Shown here in pieces: positions 12,500 through 21,785 of a stretch of DNA of 64,000 bases. The stretch is from NCBI GenBank assembly GCA_029204225.1, contig MU832128.1:12501-76500 (forward strand). The letters run 5' to 3'. Position 1 is the first letter of the stretch. Every line of letters begins with the position of its first letter. The translations under genes were made by a program, and so were the position numbers. A model generated the notes under the pieces. The model saw only the letters and a program-made list of their open reading frames with translations, was not told the origin of the DNA and ran no database searches. This DNA is from Diphasiastrum complanatum (Eukaryota; Streptophyta; Lycopodiopsida; Lycopodiales; Lycopodiaceae).

Positions 12500-14020
12500 A
12501 TAGAATTGCTGACAAGCATCTTATCTAGCAAAATGAACATCTCTATCGGAGAGTGCGTTTGACTTGCACCTCAAGCAAAGGGTGTCTTCTTAGATTGGTT
12601 GAATACCGAATTGGACACAACTCTAAGAGAACCACTATTCTACGATGGATTTGAGGAGTCCAATAATGTATTGGAACCTGTTGAAGATTATCTAGTTCCT
12701 TGGAAACATGCACCTTCTTGCGACGAGGAAGTTTAGCTGACATATGAGCAAATCTTTCATCACATGGATCCTATGCGCAATGGACTTCAACAAATACTAG
12801 TTCAGCACCCCAGAAGACATGTGCTAAAGTCTCCAAGATGCCACCACCGAAAGCACCTATACCAAAAAAAAAAATCAACATAAACAAAGATACAACTAGG
12901 TGATCAAGTGGAGTGACTTAGTAGGAGAGGCCATAGCAATAGTGGATGTCGACATTCGGAACCATGAAGTGAATGTCAAAGAGCCTCAACAAAGAGTAGA
13001 CAAGGATGCAACAACCAACAACGATGTACGAGAAAAATAATTGTCGAGCCTCTAGCTCAAGGGTAATCTAACCAAGCTTCAACATCAACTTTAGGGATGT
13101 CGGAAGCAATGCAGAAGTTATCACTCATGAATCGAGCTAAGATCAACCTTTTGAGGGAAAAACGAGTAAGGCACCAGCCCATGATGTGCCACAAACTTTC
13201 AAGAGTTATAATTTGTACGACATGGTGATAATACTACCAAAAGCACAACGGGGGCTTGATGCAAATCAGGAAAAAGAAGAACAAGTCTACGAGGGACTGA
13301 CTTGCACTCAACCGATGAATCTAGCAAGGCCAAGAGAAGAGGACAAGATTGTTCACGTGGGAGCACAACTTATGCCCTCACAATTTAACAAGCTACAGAA
13401 ACTACCTAGACGACATTTGCGTGCATAAATACAATGATGAACACTTATCTCACTTGGAGAGAGTGCTTCTACAATGCCGCAAATTTTAGATATCACTAAA
13501 CCCAAAGAAATGCCAGTTTTGGGTTACCCATGGTCTTATCTTAGAGCACATTGTATCAAAAAGTGAAAATCACCACTAATATGTCTAATATATGGGTTAT
13601 CATAAATCTTCCACCCCTTGGAACGATTCGTGAAGTCTATGTATTCATGGGGCATGCCAATTACTACCGGATCTTCATTCTATTTTTTGTGGATTTGGCA
13701 CGTCCTATGTACGAATTGACAATTGATCCACATTGGACAGAGGAAGCCTTGCATGCTTTCCAAAAGATGAATGAAGCACTTATATATGCACCAATCTTAT
13801 GGCCTCCCAATTGGAAAGTTGAATTTCATGTACATACCGACGCATCAAAGTATGCTATAGTAGCAAAATCTAGAGGACGACAAGAGTACGGGGACACAAT
13901 CAAGAAATTGGTCAACATTTTTAAACTCAAAGTGAACATAGAGCTCAGTAGTTCAATATGGTTGAGTCTGCTAGAGAGAGACACGAGAAATCCTGTGTGG
14001 ACATGATGGCTAAAGCATGA
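12500..14020 (+). pseudogene. Ty3/gypsy fragment with deleted RT body
   Basis: This fragment is related to the gypsy pol at 35180-37870. About 12674-12730 encodes EPVEDYLVPW..APSCDEEV, matching EPIPEQVEDDLVSW..SYDEEV of that relative. About 12908-12930 has VEWSDLVGEAIA. A longer frame (13186-13428) has FKSYNLYDMVIILPKA and VGAQLMPSQFNKL, the segment just before RT. At about 13396 the sequence jumps to NYLDDICVHKYND, the catalytic YLDD box, so the RT fingers and first palm part are deleted. The connection follows (LNPKKCQFWVTHG; GHANYYRIF), then the start of RNase H (EFHVHTDASKYAI, about 13825-13862), after which homology ends. Stops and frameshifts are present throughout. Confidence 0.75.
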
Positions 14021-14844
14021 CTGCATGCCGAAAATTTGGAACGTTCACGATTGGATGGACAGAGAGAAATAGCAAGAGAGTCTACAACATCAATTTGCAA
14101 TTCTCTAAACAACATCGTTGTAGCATTGCACAGCTTGCGTAACGAGCAACGTCTTCCATACATGACATTATGGTTGTTTTTTGCATGGGAGGCATTATTG
14201 TCATAGCATTATGATGGAAGCATTTAAAACTAGTTGCGTTGGTAATACCAAAGTCAACATGAAAGGCGTGACCCACTACAAACGATAAGTTCACGATGGA
14301 AAAATAAATGATGATCAAGTTAGTTACACGCTCAATTTTTGTATCTCGCACAAATGTGTGATGTGGCATACAATTTCTTGTGGTAAGAGTTATCCTTCTC
14401 ATTTTTTTTTTATTTGTTAAGGAACGAGACATGCGGTTCTACTTTTTGTTGAACTCTTGTGTGTTTATATCTTTAAGCGGTCATGCTATGCACATTTGAA
14501 TAAACGTTGTACCTTGTACAAAAAATAAGCTTTCAAAAGCAACTAGGAAGTATTGTTCGCTATTTTATGTGCTTTGAGTGTGTTCATACCCTACATGCAT
14601 ACAAAAACCTTCATTTTGTTATCATGTCTTGATTCATCATATACCCTTTTGCCCAAATTCACAAATGAAGTGTACCCAATCATAAATGAACTACATTCAT
14701 GAAAAGCTTTGCATGGATCCAATTTTGATATTCTTTAGCAATTGTTTTTCTCATGTTGAAACAAATTTATCTGCTCAAAGCATTGGTTTGTCGTGGAGTA
14801 ACCATTTTACAACAAGACAATGTTGGAATCAATGACATGACACT
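14021..14844. other. Non-coding flank left of copia B
   Basis: No recognisable gene. It is AT-rich, and the short minus-strand frames have no motif. It ends in ACT at 14842-14844, next to the copia B LTR. Confidence 0.4.
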
Positions 14845-15497
14845 TGTGAAAAACTCAGATCCAAAAGATGCTAAAGTTTCATAAAGATCTTGGCCATGGA
14901 AGTTATGCACATCTAGATTGAAAAAATGATAGAAATTGTGATGTTAAGCATACTAAACATCAACTAAACATCAAAATCTGATCATAAGCTTCCACAAACA
15001 GAAACTTGCTGTCCCTGTCCGTACTTCAGAGCCTACAACCTGCATTTCACACGTGTGAAGCCATAGCAACAAAGAAATCACAATTCTAGTGGCTAGAATG
15101 CAAGATATGAACAAAAAAGTGAGAGAGAAGAAGATGGACCTTCAAAGAGCATAACATTCATTCAATAGAATGAAAATGAGATGTGTACATACTCGTGGAG
15201 ATGGCTATTTATAGCAGCCATAGTGCCTCTTGGCCACTTGTCTTATGATAGGCTAAAATTGGGGTCCAATAGGATTCACCCATATACCTAGAAATTTGGT
15301 CAAATAGGAATGCACCAAATTATGAGCCAATAGAAGAGCTCCACACTCGACCTCCTCTAATTAATGTGACCTCAAAAGTAGTGTACACATACTTTGGGCC
15401 TCTACATACATGTATGAACCTATCTCTAACTTTTATTTGGCCATAGGCCTACAAAATCTCAAGTTAGGAAAATACTACTAGTTGACAATTTTTCACA
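14845..15497 (-). repeat. Copia B 3' LTR (653 bp)
   Basis: Matches 20054-20706 base for base as far as I can see. The stop codon of gag-pol (15493-15495) lies just inside this LTR. Confidence 0.95.
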
Positions 15498-18400
15498 CTC
15501 CCTCTTCAACTAGTTTTAGCATAGATTTAGAAAGTACACCAAGACTTGTTCTATGCTTGAAAAATAAGTCCTTTCCCAATGCTTTGGTAAAGATATCAGC
15601 CACACATTCCTTTGATGGGACATGTTCAAGCTTGATCTCTTTTGCCAACACTTGTTCTCTCACAAAATGGTAAGCCACCTCGATATGTTTGCTCCTTGCA
15701 TGGAAAACCGGATTGCTTGCTAGACTTTGGGCTGAAAGGTTGTCACAAAAGATGATTGGACTCTCTGAAAAATCCAGCAAATGAAGCTCCATAATCATCC
15801 TCTTGATCCACACCATCTCCTTTGTGCATGATGTCAAAGCTTTGTACTCGGCCTTACTAGAAGAAAGTGATATAGTTGCTTGTTTCTTCGACATCCATGA
15901 GATAGCTCCATCACCTATGAAAATAGCATGTGCATTTATGGATTTTCTATCCATAAGGTCTCCTGCAAAATCTGAATCTGAAAAACCAAATAAGTTAGGT
16001 GATGAGCCTCTATAAACAATGCCAAAATCTTTTGTTCCCGAGATGTATCTCAAGATCCTCTTTCCTAGTTTCCAATGTTCTATGCTAGGATCTTGCATGA
16101 ATTGGCTTAATCTACCAACACAATAAGATAAATCAGGTCTTGTGATGGTTAGATATATAAGAGAACCTATTAGCTTCCTATAGAGAGTAATGTCCTCGAA
16201 GGATCTTTCATTACCTCTTATAGTTAGCTTTACATGTGATTCCATAGGTGTATCAATAGGATTTGCATCTACCATATGAAATCTATTGAGAATAGAAATA
16301 GCATACTTCTCTTGTGAAATAAAAGTGATTTGAGAAGTTCTAATTACTTCTATTCCTAAGATATAGCTCAAAAGACCAAGATCATGCACTTCAAATTCCT
16401 TTTTTAGTGCTTTCTTGATATCTTCTATATCTTCCTTGTTCCCTCCACTTAAAATAATGTCATCCACATAAATTATAAGGATTGTAACATCATTAGCACT
16501 AATTCTAAAGTAAAGTGAATGATCATACTCACTCATAGTGAAGTTTTGAGAAAGTAGAAAAGAGTTAAGCCTAGCATACCAACTCCTTGGTGCTTGCTTA
16601 AGACCATACAAACTTTTTTGTAGAAAACACACATGATTAGGCTTGCTATGAGAAACATAGCTCTCGGGTTGCTCCATGTAGACTTCCTCTTCAAGATCAC
16701 CATTCAAGAAAGCATTAGAAATGTCTAATTGCCAAAGATCCCATCCATAAAGAGTTGCAAGGGAAATGATTACTCTTATGCTCACCATCTTTGCCACGGG
16801 TGCAAAGGTTTCCTCATAGTCAATGCCATGCTCTTGAGCATAACCTTTAGCCACCAACCTTGCCTTCAACTTGTTGATAGATCCATCTTGATTTGTCTTT
16901 ACCTTGAAGATCCATTTGCATCCAATTGCACTTTTGCCCTTTGGAAGCTCCACCAATCTCCATGTGTTGTTCTTCATAAGTGCTTCAAACTCAAGATCCA
17001 TTGCTTGGATCCATTCCTCTTTTTGCCTTGCTTCATCTACACATGAAGGTACATCAAAAGAAGTTAGGAAAGCATAGTTGGATCCATCCACCACTTGCTT
17101 ACCTTTGCCATCATAAGTGAGCCTTGAGGGTTTCACTTTATGCCTTGGAGTTCTCCTTGGAATTTGACTTGAAGAGGCTTCTTCAACATCCACATCCAAT
17201 GTGTCATCAACTCCATTGTCATCAAGCACATTAGTTGCAACAACACCATCATCACTTGAAACAACTTTTGGAATGTTACTTTCATCAAAAATGACATCCC
17301 TACTTGTGAACACTTTCTTGATTGAAGGAACATAAATCCTATATGCTTTGCTTACTTCACTATAACCAACAAAAATGCCCTTTCTTGAAGATGGATCCTC
17401 CTTAGTTCTATCATCAAGAGTAATGTTGAAGTAGCAAATGCATCCAAAAGTTCTTAGAAACTTGACATTAGGCTTCGTACCAAACAAAGCTTCAAAAGGG
17501 GTTTTTCCTTCCAATACAACACTTGGCCATCTATTGCATAGGAAATTTGCACACAACAAAGCATCACTCCAAAAAGGTTTAGGAAGATTAGCATTCAATC
17601 TCATTGCCTTTGCACTCTCACACAAGGTTCTATTCTTCCTCTCGGCCACTCCATTTTGTTGTGGTGTTCTTGGACATGTGTACTCCCTCTTGATCCCATG
17701 CTCATCGCAAAAGGCTTTGAATTTGTTAGAAATGTATTCACCACCATTGTCGCTCCTCAAGCATTTGATTTTGGTTGTAAATTGAGTCTCAATAGCAACT
17801 TTGAACTTGACAAACACATCAAACACCTCATCCTTGCTCTTTAGTAGATAAACCCAACAAAATCTACTAAAATCATCAATGAAAGTTACATACATCTTAG
17901 CACCTCCATTGCTAATTGTAGTAACACCATGAATATCCGAATGCAAGAGAGAAAAAGGCATCTTAGATCTAGATATAGATCTAGTATATGGCAATCTATG
18001 TGATTTAGACAAAGCACATTCTTCACAAACATGATTCAAGCAAGTAAGAGACTTGGGAAGTCCCCTTACTACCTCCTTTTTGGCTATTACCTCCAAGGCC
18101 TTGTAGTTGAGATGTCCCATCCTTTTATGCCATACCTCTTGAATTGACATTTGTTCATTTGCCATGCATCCAACTTGGTTAGCAACAACACATGCATCAA
18201 GCTTGAACAATTTCCCTTGCCTTTTCCCTTTTGCAATGATACTACACCCCTTTTTGATCAAGCAAGCATCACCATCAAACTCAACTTTGAATCCTTTGTG
18301 AAGCATTTGGCTTACACTAAGTAAGTTCTTGGTAATGGATGGAATGAGCAAAACATCTTTCAATTCTATATTCCTATTTGTAGAAAGTGAAATAGGAATT

Positions 18401-19443
18401 GTGCCAATCCCCTTGATTGCACACTCACCATCATTTGCGGTATAGATTACCTTCCTATCACCATCAAATGCCATTAAAGATGAAAAATACTCTTTATGAT
18501 ATGTCATATGAGAAGTGGCTCCACTATCAATCCACCAAGGATCAATGTCTCCATGATTAGCCAACAAGCAAGATGACATAACAAAAGCATCATTTGAAAG
18601 AAGCTCATCCCCACCCTCATCAATAGTTAGATTGGTTTGCTTTTCCCCTTGATCCCTCTTTTTCTTAAAACAATCACTAGCAAAATGCCCTTTGACTCCA
18701 CAATAGAAACATTTTAGCTTAGATCTATCCTTCTTTTTGCCAAAAGTAGAGTGCTCACCTTGGTCTTGCCCTTTAGACCAATTGCTTTTACCTTTGCCCT
18801 TGAACTTGCCTTTAGAGAACATTGCCTCCTCTTCTCCTCCTTGAGATGTAGAAGATGCTCCCACTCTTGCTTGCAACCTGAATTCTTCAGCCAACAAGAC
18901 CTCTTGCAAGTCTCCAACACTTGGTAAACATTTTTGGATAGCATAACTTTGAACAAGATTAGCATGATCATCCAACAAGCCATTGAGAATCACTTGAACA
19001 AGCTCCTCATTATTTATGCCATCATTAATGCATGCTAACTCATCATTCAATGCTTTAACTCTCAAAACAAAAGCATGTCCATTCTCACTCTTCTTTTGCA
19101 TACAAGAAAAGATTTGCCTTCTTAAAGTCAACACTCTAGAAGTAGACTTGGATTCATAAACCTTCTTCAAGGCTTCCCAAGCTTCACTAGATGATGTGCA
19201 CTTACCAACCTCTTTGATAAGCTCATTTGTCACATTCATCTTGATCATGTGAAGGGCTTTCTTTGCCCTCTTGTCATACCTCAATTGTTCTTGAGGTGCC
19301 AAAGGTCTCTCCTCCACACCTTCAACAATATCCATCAACTCATTCATCTCAAGCAAAGACTCCATCCTTACTTTCCAAGTAGAATAGTTGAGGGAGGTAA
19401 GCCTATCATTGCTTTCCAACATGTAGCCTCCATTTGTAGCCAT
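15493..19443 (-). CDS. Ty1/copia Gag-Pol polyprotein, 1316 aa
   Basis: This single intact frame carries every copia domain in order. The Gag core is about residues 1-200. The nucleocapsid knuckle CFYCGVKGHFASDC has ligands C245, C248, H253 and C258. The aspartic protease has WWIDSGAT with catalytic D306. The integrase has an H439/H444-C473/C476 zinc site and a D503, D565, E601 triad (spacing DD35E). Reverse transcriptase has the QLDISNAF Asp at 907 and YVDD at 992-995. RNase H has D1156/D1158, E1199 and D1234. The length is normal for an autonomous copia polyprotein. ATG at 19443 (MATNGGYMLE) is chosen because the SxxYxxWKxRM Gag start follows at about residues 17-27. It acts in cytoplasmic particles and then in nuclear integration. 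The last codons (LVEEGV) are written by the polypurine tract. Family function is established, but activity of this copy is inferred. Confidence 0.95.
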   Translation of the reverse strand: MATNGGYMLESNDRLTSLNYSTWKVRMESLLEMNELMDIVEGVEERPLAPQEQLRYDKRAKKALHMIKMNVTNELIKEVGKCTSSSEAWEALKKVYESKSTSRVLTLRRQIFSCMQKKSENGHAFVLRVKALNDELACINDGINNEELVQVILNGLLDDHANLVQSYAIQKCLPSVGDLQEVLLAEEFRLQARVGASSTSQGGEEEAMFSKGKFKGKGKSNWSKGQDQGEHSTFGKKKDRSKLKCFYCGVKGHFASDCFKKKRDQGEKQTNLTIDEGGDELLSNDAFVMSSCLLANHGDIDPWWIDSGATSHMTYHKEYFSSLMAFDGDRKVIYTANDGECAIKGIGTIPISLSTNRNIELKDVLLIPSITKNLLSVSQMLHKGFKVEFDGDACLIKKGCSIIAKGKRQGKLFKLDACVVANQVGCMANEQMSIQEVWHKRMGHLNYKALEVIAKKEVVRGLPKSLTCLNHVCEECALSKSHRLPYTRSISRSKMPFSLLHSDIHGVTTISNGGAKMYVTFIDDFSRFCWVYLLKSKDEVFDVFVKFKVAIETQFTTKIKCLRSDNGGEYISNKFKAFCDEHGIKREYTCPRTPQQNGVAERKNRTLCESAKAMRLNANLPKPFWSDALLCANFLCNRWPSVVLEGKTPFEALFGTKPNVKFLRTFGCICYFNITLDDRTKEDPSSRKGIFVGYSEVSKAYRIYVPSIKKVFTSRDVIFDESNIPKVVSSDDGVVATNVLDDNGVDDTLDVDVEEASSSQIPRRTPRHKVKPSRLTYDGKGKQVVDGSNYAFLTSFDVPSCVDEARQKEEWIQAMDLEFEALMKNNTWRLVELPKGKSAIGCKWIFKVKTNQDGSINKLKARLVAKGYAQEHGIDYEETFAPVAKMVSIRVIISLATLYGWDLWQLDISNAFLNGDLEEEVYMEQPESYVSHSKPNHVCFLQKSLYGLKQAPRSWYARLNSFLLSQNFTMSEYDHSLYFRISANDVTILIIYVDDIILSGGNKEDIEDIKKALKKEFEVHDLGLLSYILGIEVIRTSQITFISQEKYAISILNRFHMVDANPIDTPMESHVKLTIRGNERSFEDITLYRKLIGSLIYLTITRPDLSYCVGRLSQFMQDPSIEHWKLGKRILRYISGTKDFGIVYRGSSPNLFGFSDSDFAGDLMDRKSINAHAIFIGDGAISWMSKKQATISLSSSKAEYKALTSCTKEMVWIKRMIMELHLLDFSESPIIFCDNLSAQSLASNPVFHARSKHIEVAYHFVREQVLAKEIKLEHVPSKECVADIFTKALGKDLFFKHRTSLGVLSKSMLKLVEEGV
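15498..15507 (-). promoter_or_regulatory. Copia B polypurine tract
   Basis: On the minus strand GAAGAGGGAG ends directly at the 3' LTR start TGTGAAAAA. It primes plus-strand DNA synthesis and lies inside the gag-pol reading frame. Confidence 0.85.
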
Positions 19444-20041
19444 GTTGCAATGATTGATCTCTGATCTTTGACCTGTTCCAATGCACTAAGCACTCTCTTG
19501 AATCAACAAATGAAACACAAGAAGAAATCACAAAGATTTGGAACCTAAAACCTTACTTTTTCTCTCTTTTCCTCACTTTTTCCTCAATTTTAGCCACTAG
19601 TTTTATGATTTCTTGATCAAACCAAGACCAAACCTCAATATACTTGCTTTTACCTCACTCCTAAGATTGAAATACACTCTTGAATCATTCAGCAAACTGA
19701 AAATCAGAGGGTTACATCAATTTTGAAGTTTTTGACATGAAGAAGCAAGAAATTGAATCAAAAAACTATATGCTAGAATGGAAAACTAATAGGATCTTGT
19801 TGGATCTTGCATCTCCCTCTTTCCAAAACAATTTTTGTCTCCTTATTCTGATAAGTACAGAGGGAATTCGCCCTACTTCAATTGAAATGCATACAAATGA
19901 TGTTTTGATCACAAAGATCCAATTTCTACACATAAATCAACAAGATTTTTTAGCTAGAAACTTGATTGGAATGCTACAAAAGCAAACTCGCCCACAAATC
20001 TCTTCTAAATCTGGCAAAACCTGCACATTTGGCCGCCTAAT

Positions 20042-20053
20042 GCTCTGATACCA
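20042..20053 (-). promoter_or_regulatory. Copia B primer-binding site
   Basis: On the minus strand, TGGTATCAGAGC directly follows the 5' LTR end. It is complementary to the initiator Met-tRNA 3' end, as in most plant copia elements. Confidence 0.92.
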
Positions 20054-20706
20054 TGTGAAAAACTCAGATCCAAAAGATGCTAAAGTTTCATAAAGATCTT
20101 GGCCATGGAAGTTATGCACATCTAGATTGAAAAAATGATAGAAATTGTGATGTTAAGCATACTAAACATCAACTAAACATCAAAATCTGATCATAAGCTT
20201 CCACAAACAGAAACTTGCTGTCCCTGTCCGTACTTCAGAGCCTACAACCTGCATTTCACACGTGTGAAGCCATAGCAACAAAGAAATCACAATTCTAGTG
20301 GCTAGAATGCAAGATATGAACAAAAAAGTGAGAGAGAAGAAGATGGACCTTCAAAGAGCATAACATTCATTCAATAGAATGAAAATGAGATGTGTACATA
20401 CTCGTGGAGATGGCTATTTATAGCAGCCATAGTGCCTCTTGGCCACTTGTCTTATGATAGGCTAAAATTGGGGTCCAATAGGATTCACCCATATACCTAG
20501 AAATTTGGTCAAATAGGAATGCACCAAATTATGAGCCAATAGAAGAGCTCCACACTCGACCTCCTCTAATTAATGTGACCTCAAAAGTAGTGTACACATA
20601 CTTTGGGCCTCTACATACATGTATGAACCTATCTCTAACTTTTATTTGGCCATAGGCCTACAAAATCTCAAGTTAGGAAAATACTACTAGTTGACAATTT
20701 TTCACA
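20054..20706 (-). repeat. Copia B 5' LTR (653 bp) with promoter
   Basis: The partner of 14845-15497. It holds a minus-strand TATAAATA (20415-20422) about 360 bp before the primer-binding site, the expected place for the element's transcription start. Confidence 0.95.
20415..20422 (-). promoter_or_regulatory. TATA box in copia B 5' LTR
   Basis: TATAAATA read toward gag-pol, inside the U3 part of the LTR. The same box is present in the 3' LTR at about 15206-15213. Confidence 0.6.
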
Positions 20707-21324
20707 ACTTTGTACTTAATTTTTGCATTATCAAGTTTCACAAACCACATGAGGAAAAGACCCACACTACAAACACTTATAGGGAGCGATGATATGGGGT
20801 GATCGAGGAATTGAACCTCAACCTAAGACAATAGTCTTCTCTTCCAAGTCACCCACTACTTTTCAAAAGCGATGATCTATTTAGGTTCTTTGTACCAGGA
20901 GGCAAAAAATATACTACTAGAAAATCAGCACAACAAAAGGCGTAACACTGTTTCCATGTCTTAAGTCAAGGTAGACCCTAAAATGCATTTTGAAAATGAT
21001 GAGATTCACCAGAATTAATATAAAGTAAACTCAACATTAGGGAAGTGGCATGCAAATCCTTGCCGTATAATTAATATGTCTTGATTCAACATAGATCCTC
21101 TTGCCCAAACCAAAAAAGAAGCAAATCCAATTCAAGTGAACTCCATTGCATGGATCCACTCCTAAAAAATTTGTAACAACTACTTTTCTTGCTCTGGCAT
21201 AGAATATGATGGCCATTTTACAAATATATGGACATTATTCTACTAAGTGCAATTTTCCAAAGTAGCATGCAAAAAAATTAGTTCGAGCATTTTTCGAAAG
21301 TAGAATGCAAAACAAAATTGGGCT
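20707..21324. other. Right flank of copia B
   Basis: No gene is seen apart from a tRNA-like segment at 20797-20854, listed separately. Confidence 0.4.
20797..20854 (-). ncRNA. Possible tRNA-like or SINE-head sequence lacking a D-arm
   Basis: On the minus strand, GGGTGAC at the 5' end can pair (six of seven positions) with ATCACCC at the 3' end. A T-arm-like hairpin precedes it: TGAGG, loop TTCAATT, CCTCG. Its centre GGTTCAATTCC (20807-20817) matches the Pol III B box. A weak A-box-like TGGAAGAGAAG lies at 20836-20846. Between them AAGAC-TATT-GTCTT can form a hairpin. The total of 58 nt is too short for a normal tRNA. It could be a tRNA-derived SINE head, a decayed tRNA, or chance. Confidence 0.3.
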
Positions 21325-21785
21325 TGTTGGATCTTTTTCACAATAAAACCTAAACACTAAACACAACACGCTAGGAAACACCAAAATATACACATGGACT
21401 ATTGAAAAATTGGTGTTTCATATGGTGACCCAAAACAAGATCAATTTCAATCACATCAAACATGATTGTCGTAGTCACTCAGGTAGCAAGTAATTCATCA
21501 AAGCATCCCCAGTAGATTCTCTCGCTTGAAATTTTGTGTCAAGAATTAGATATGCAACATCAAGCATTCACCACAAGAAGACGGAAGAAGAACACGCACT
21601 GTCACTCTATCACACTAACTCATACAGAATGTAAAATGTACAAATAAACCCTGAACCCTGATCGAGAGAGAAAACCTACGAGTAGACTAATAGACTAGCC
21701 TACGGCTATTGATAGCTGGTCACAGCTGTCAACATTAATGTGCATCGTAAACAATAACAATGAAGTTTAACATTGATTTCTAACA
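21325..21785 (-). repeat. Probable 3' LTR of copia C (~461 bp)
   Basis: The right edge is well marked: minus-strand GAGGGAGAG (polypurine tract, 21786-21794) is followed by TGTTAGAAATC. The left edge is set at TGTTGG (21325) because it would give TGTTAG...CCAACA ends. No partner LTR is present in the window. Confidence 0.45.

Larger units (their letters stand above)
14845..20706 (-). mobile_element. Copia B: complete, apparently recent Ty1/copia retrotransposon
   Basis: A 5862-bp element read on the minus strand. It has a 5' LTR (20054-20706), a primer-binding site (20042-20053), one uninterrupted gag-pol frame (19443 to 15493), a polypurine tract (15498-15507) and a 3' LTR (14845-15497). 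Both LTRs are 653 bp and I see no difference between them by eye, which points to a very recent insertion. LTR termini are TGTGAAAAA and TTTTTCACA. The flanks share only ACT(T) (14842 onwards and 20707 onwards), so a clean 5-bp target duplication is not evident. All domains needed for autonomy are present. It is the only element in the window that looks mobile. Confidence 0.95.

Noticed and set aside
15482-19464. Several plus-strand frames of 60-115 codons
   Set aside because: All lie antisense within the intact copia B gag-pol and have no motifs.
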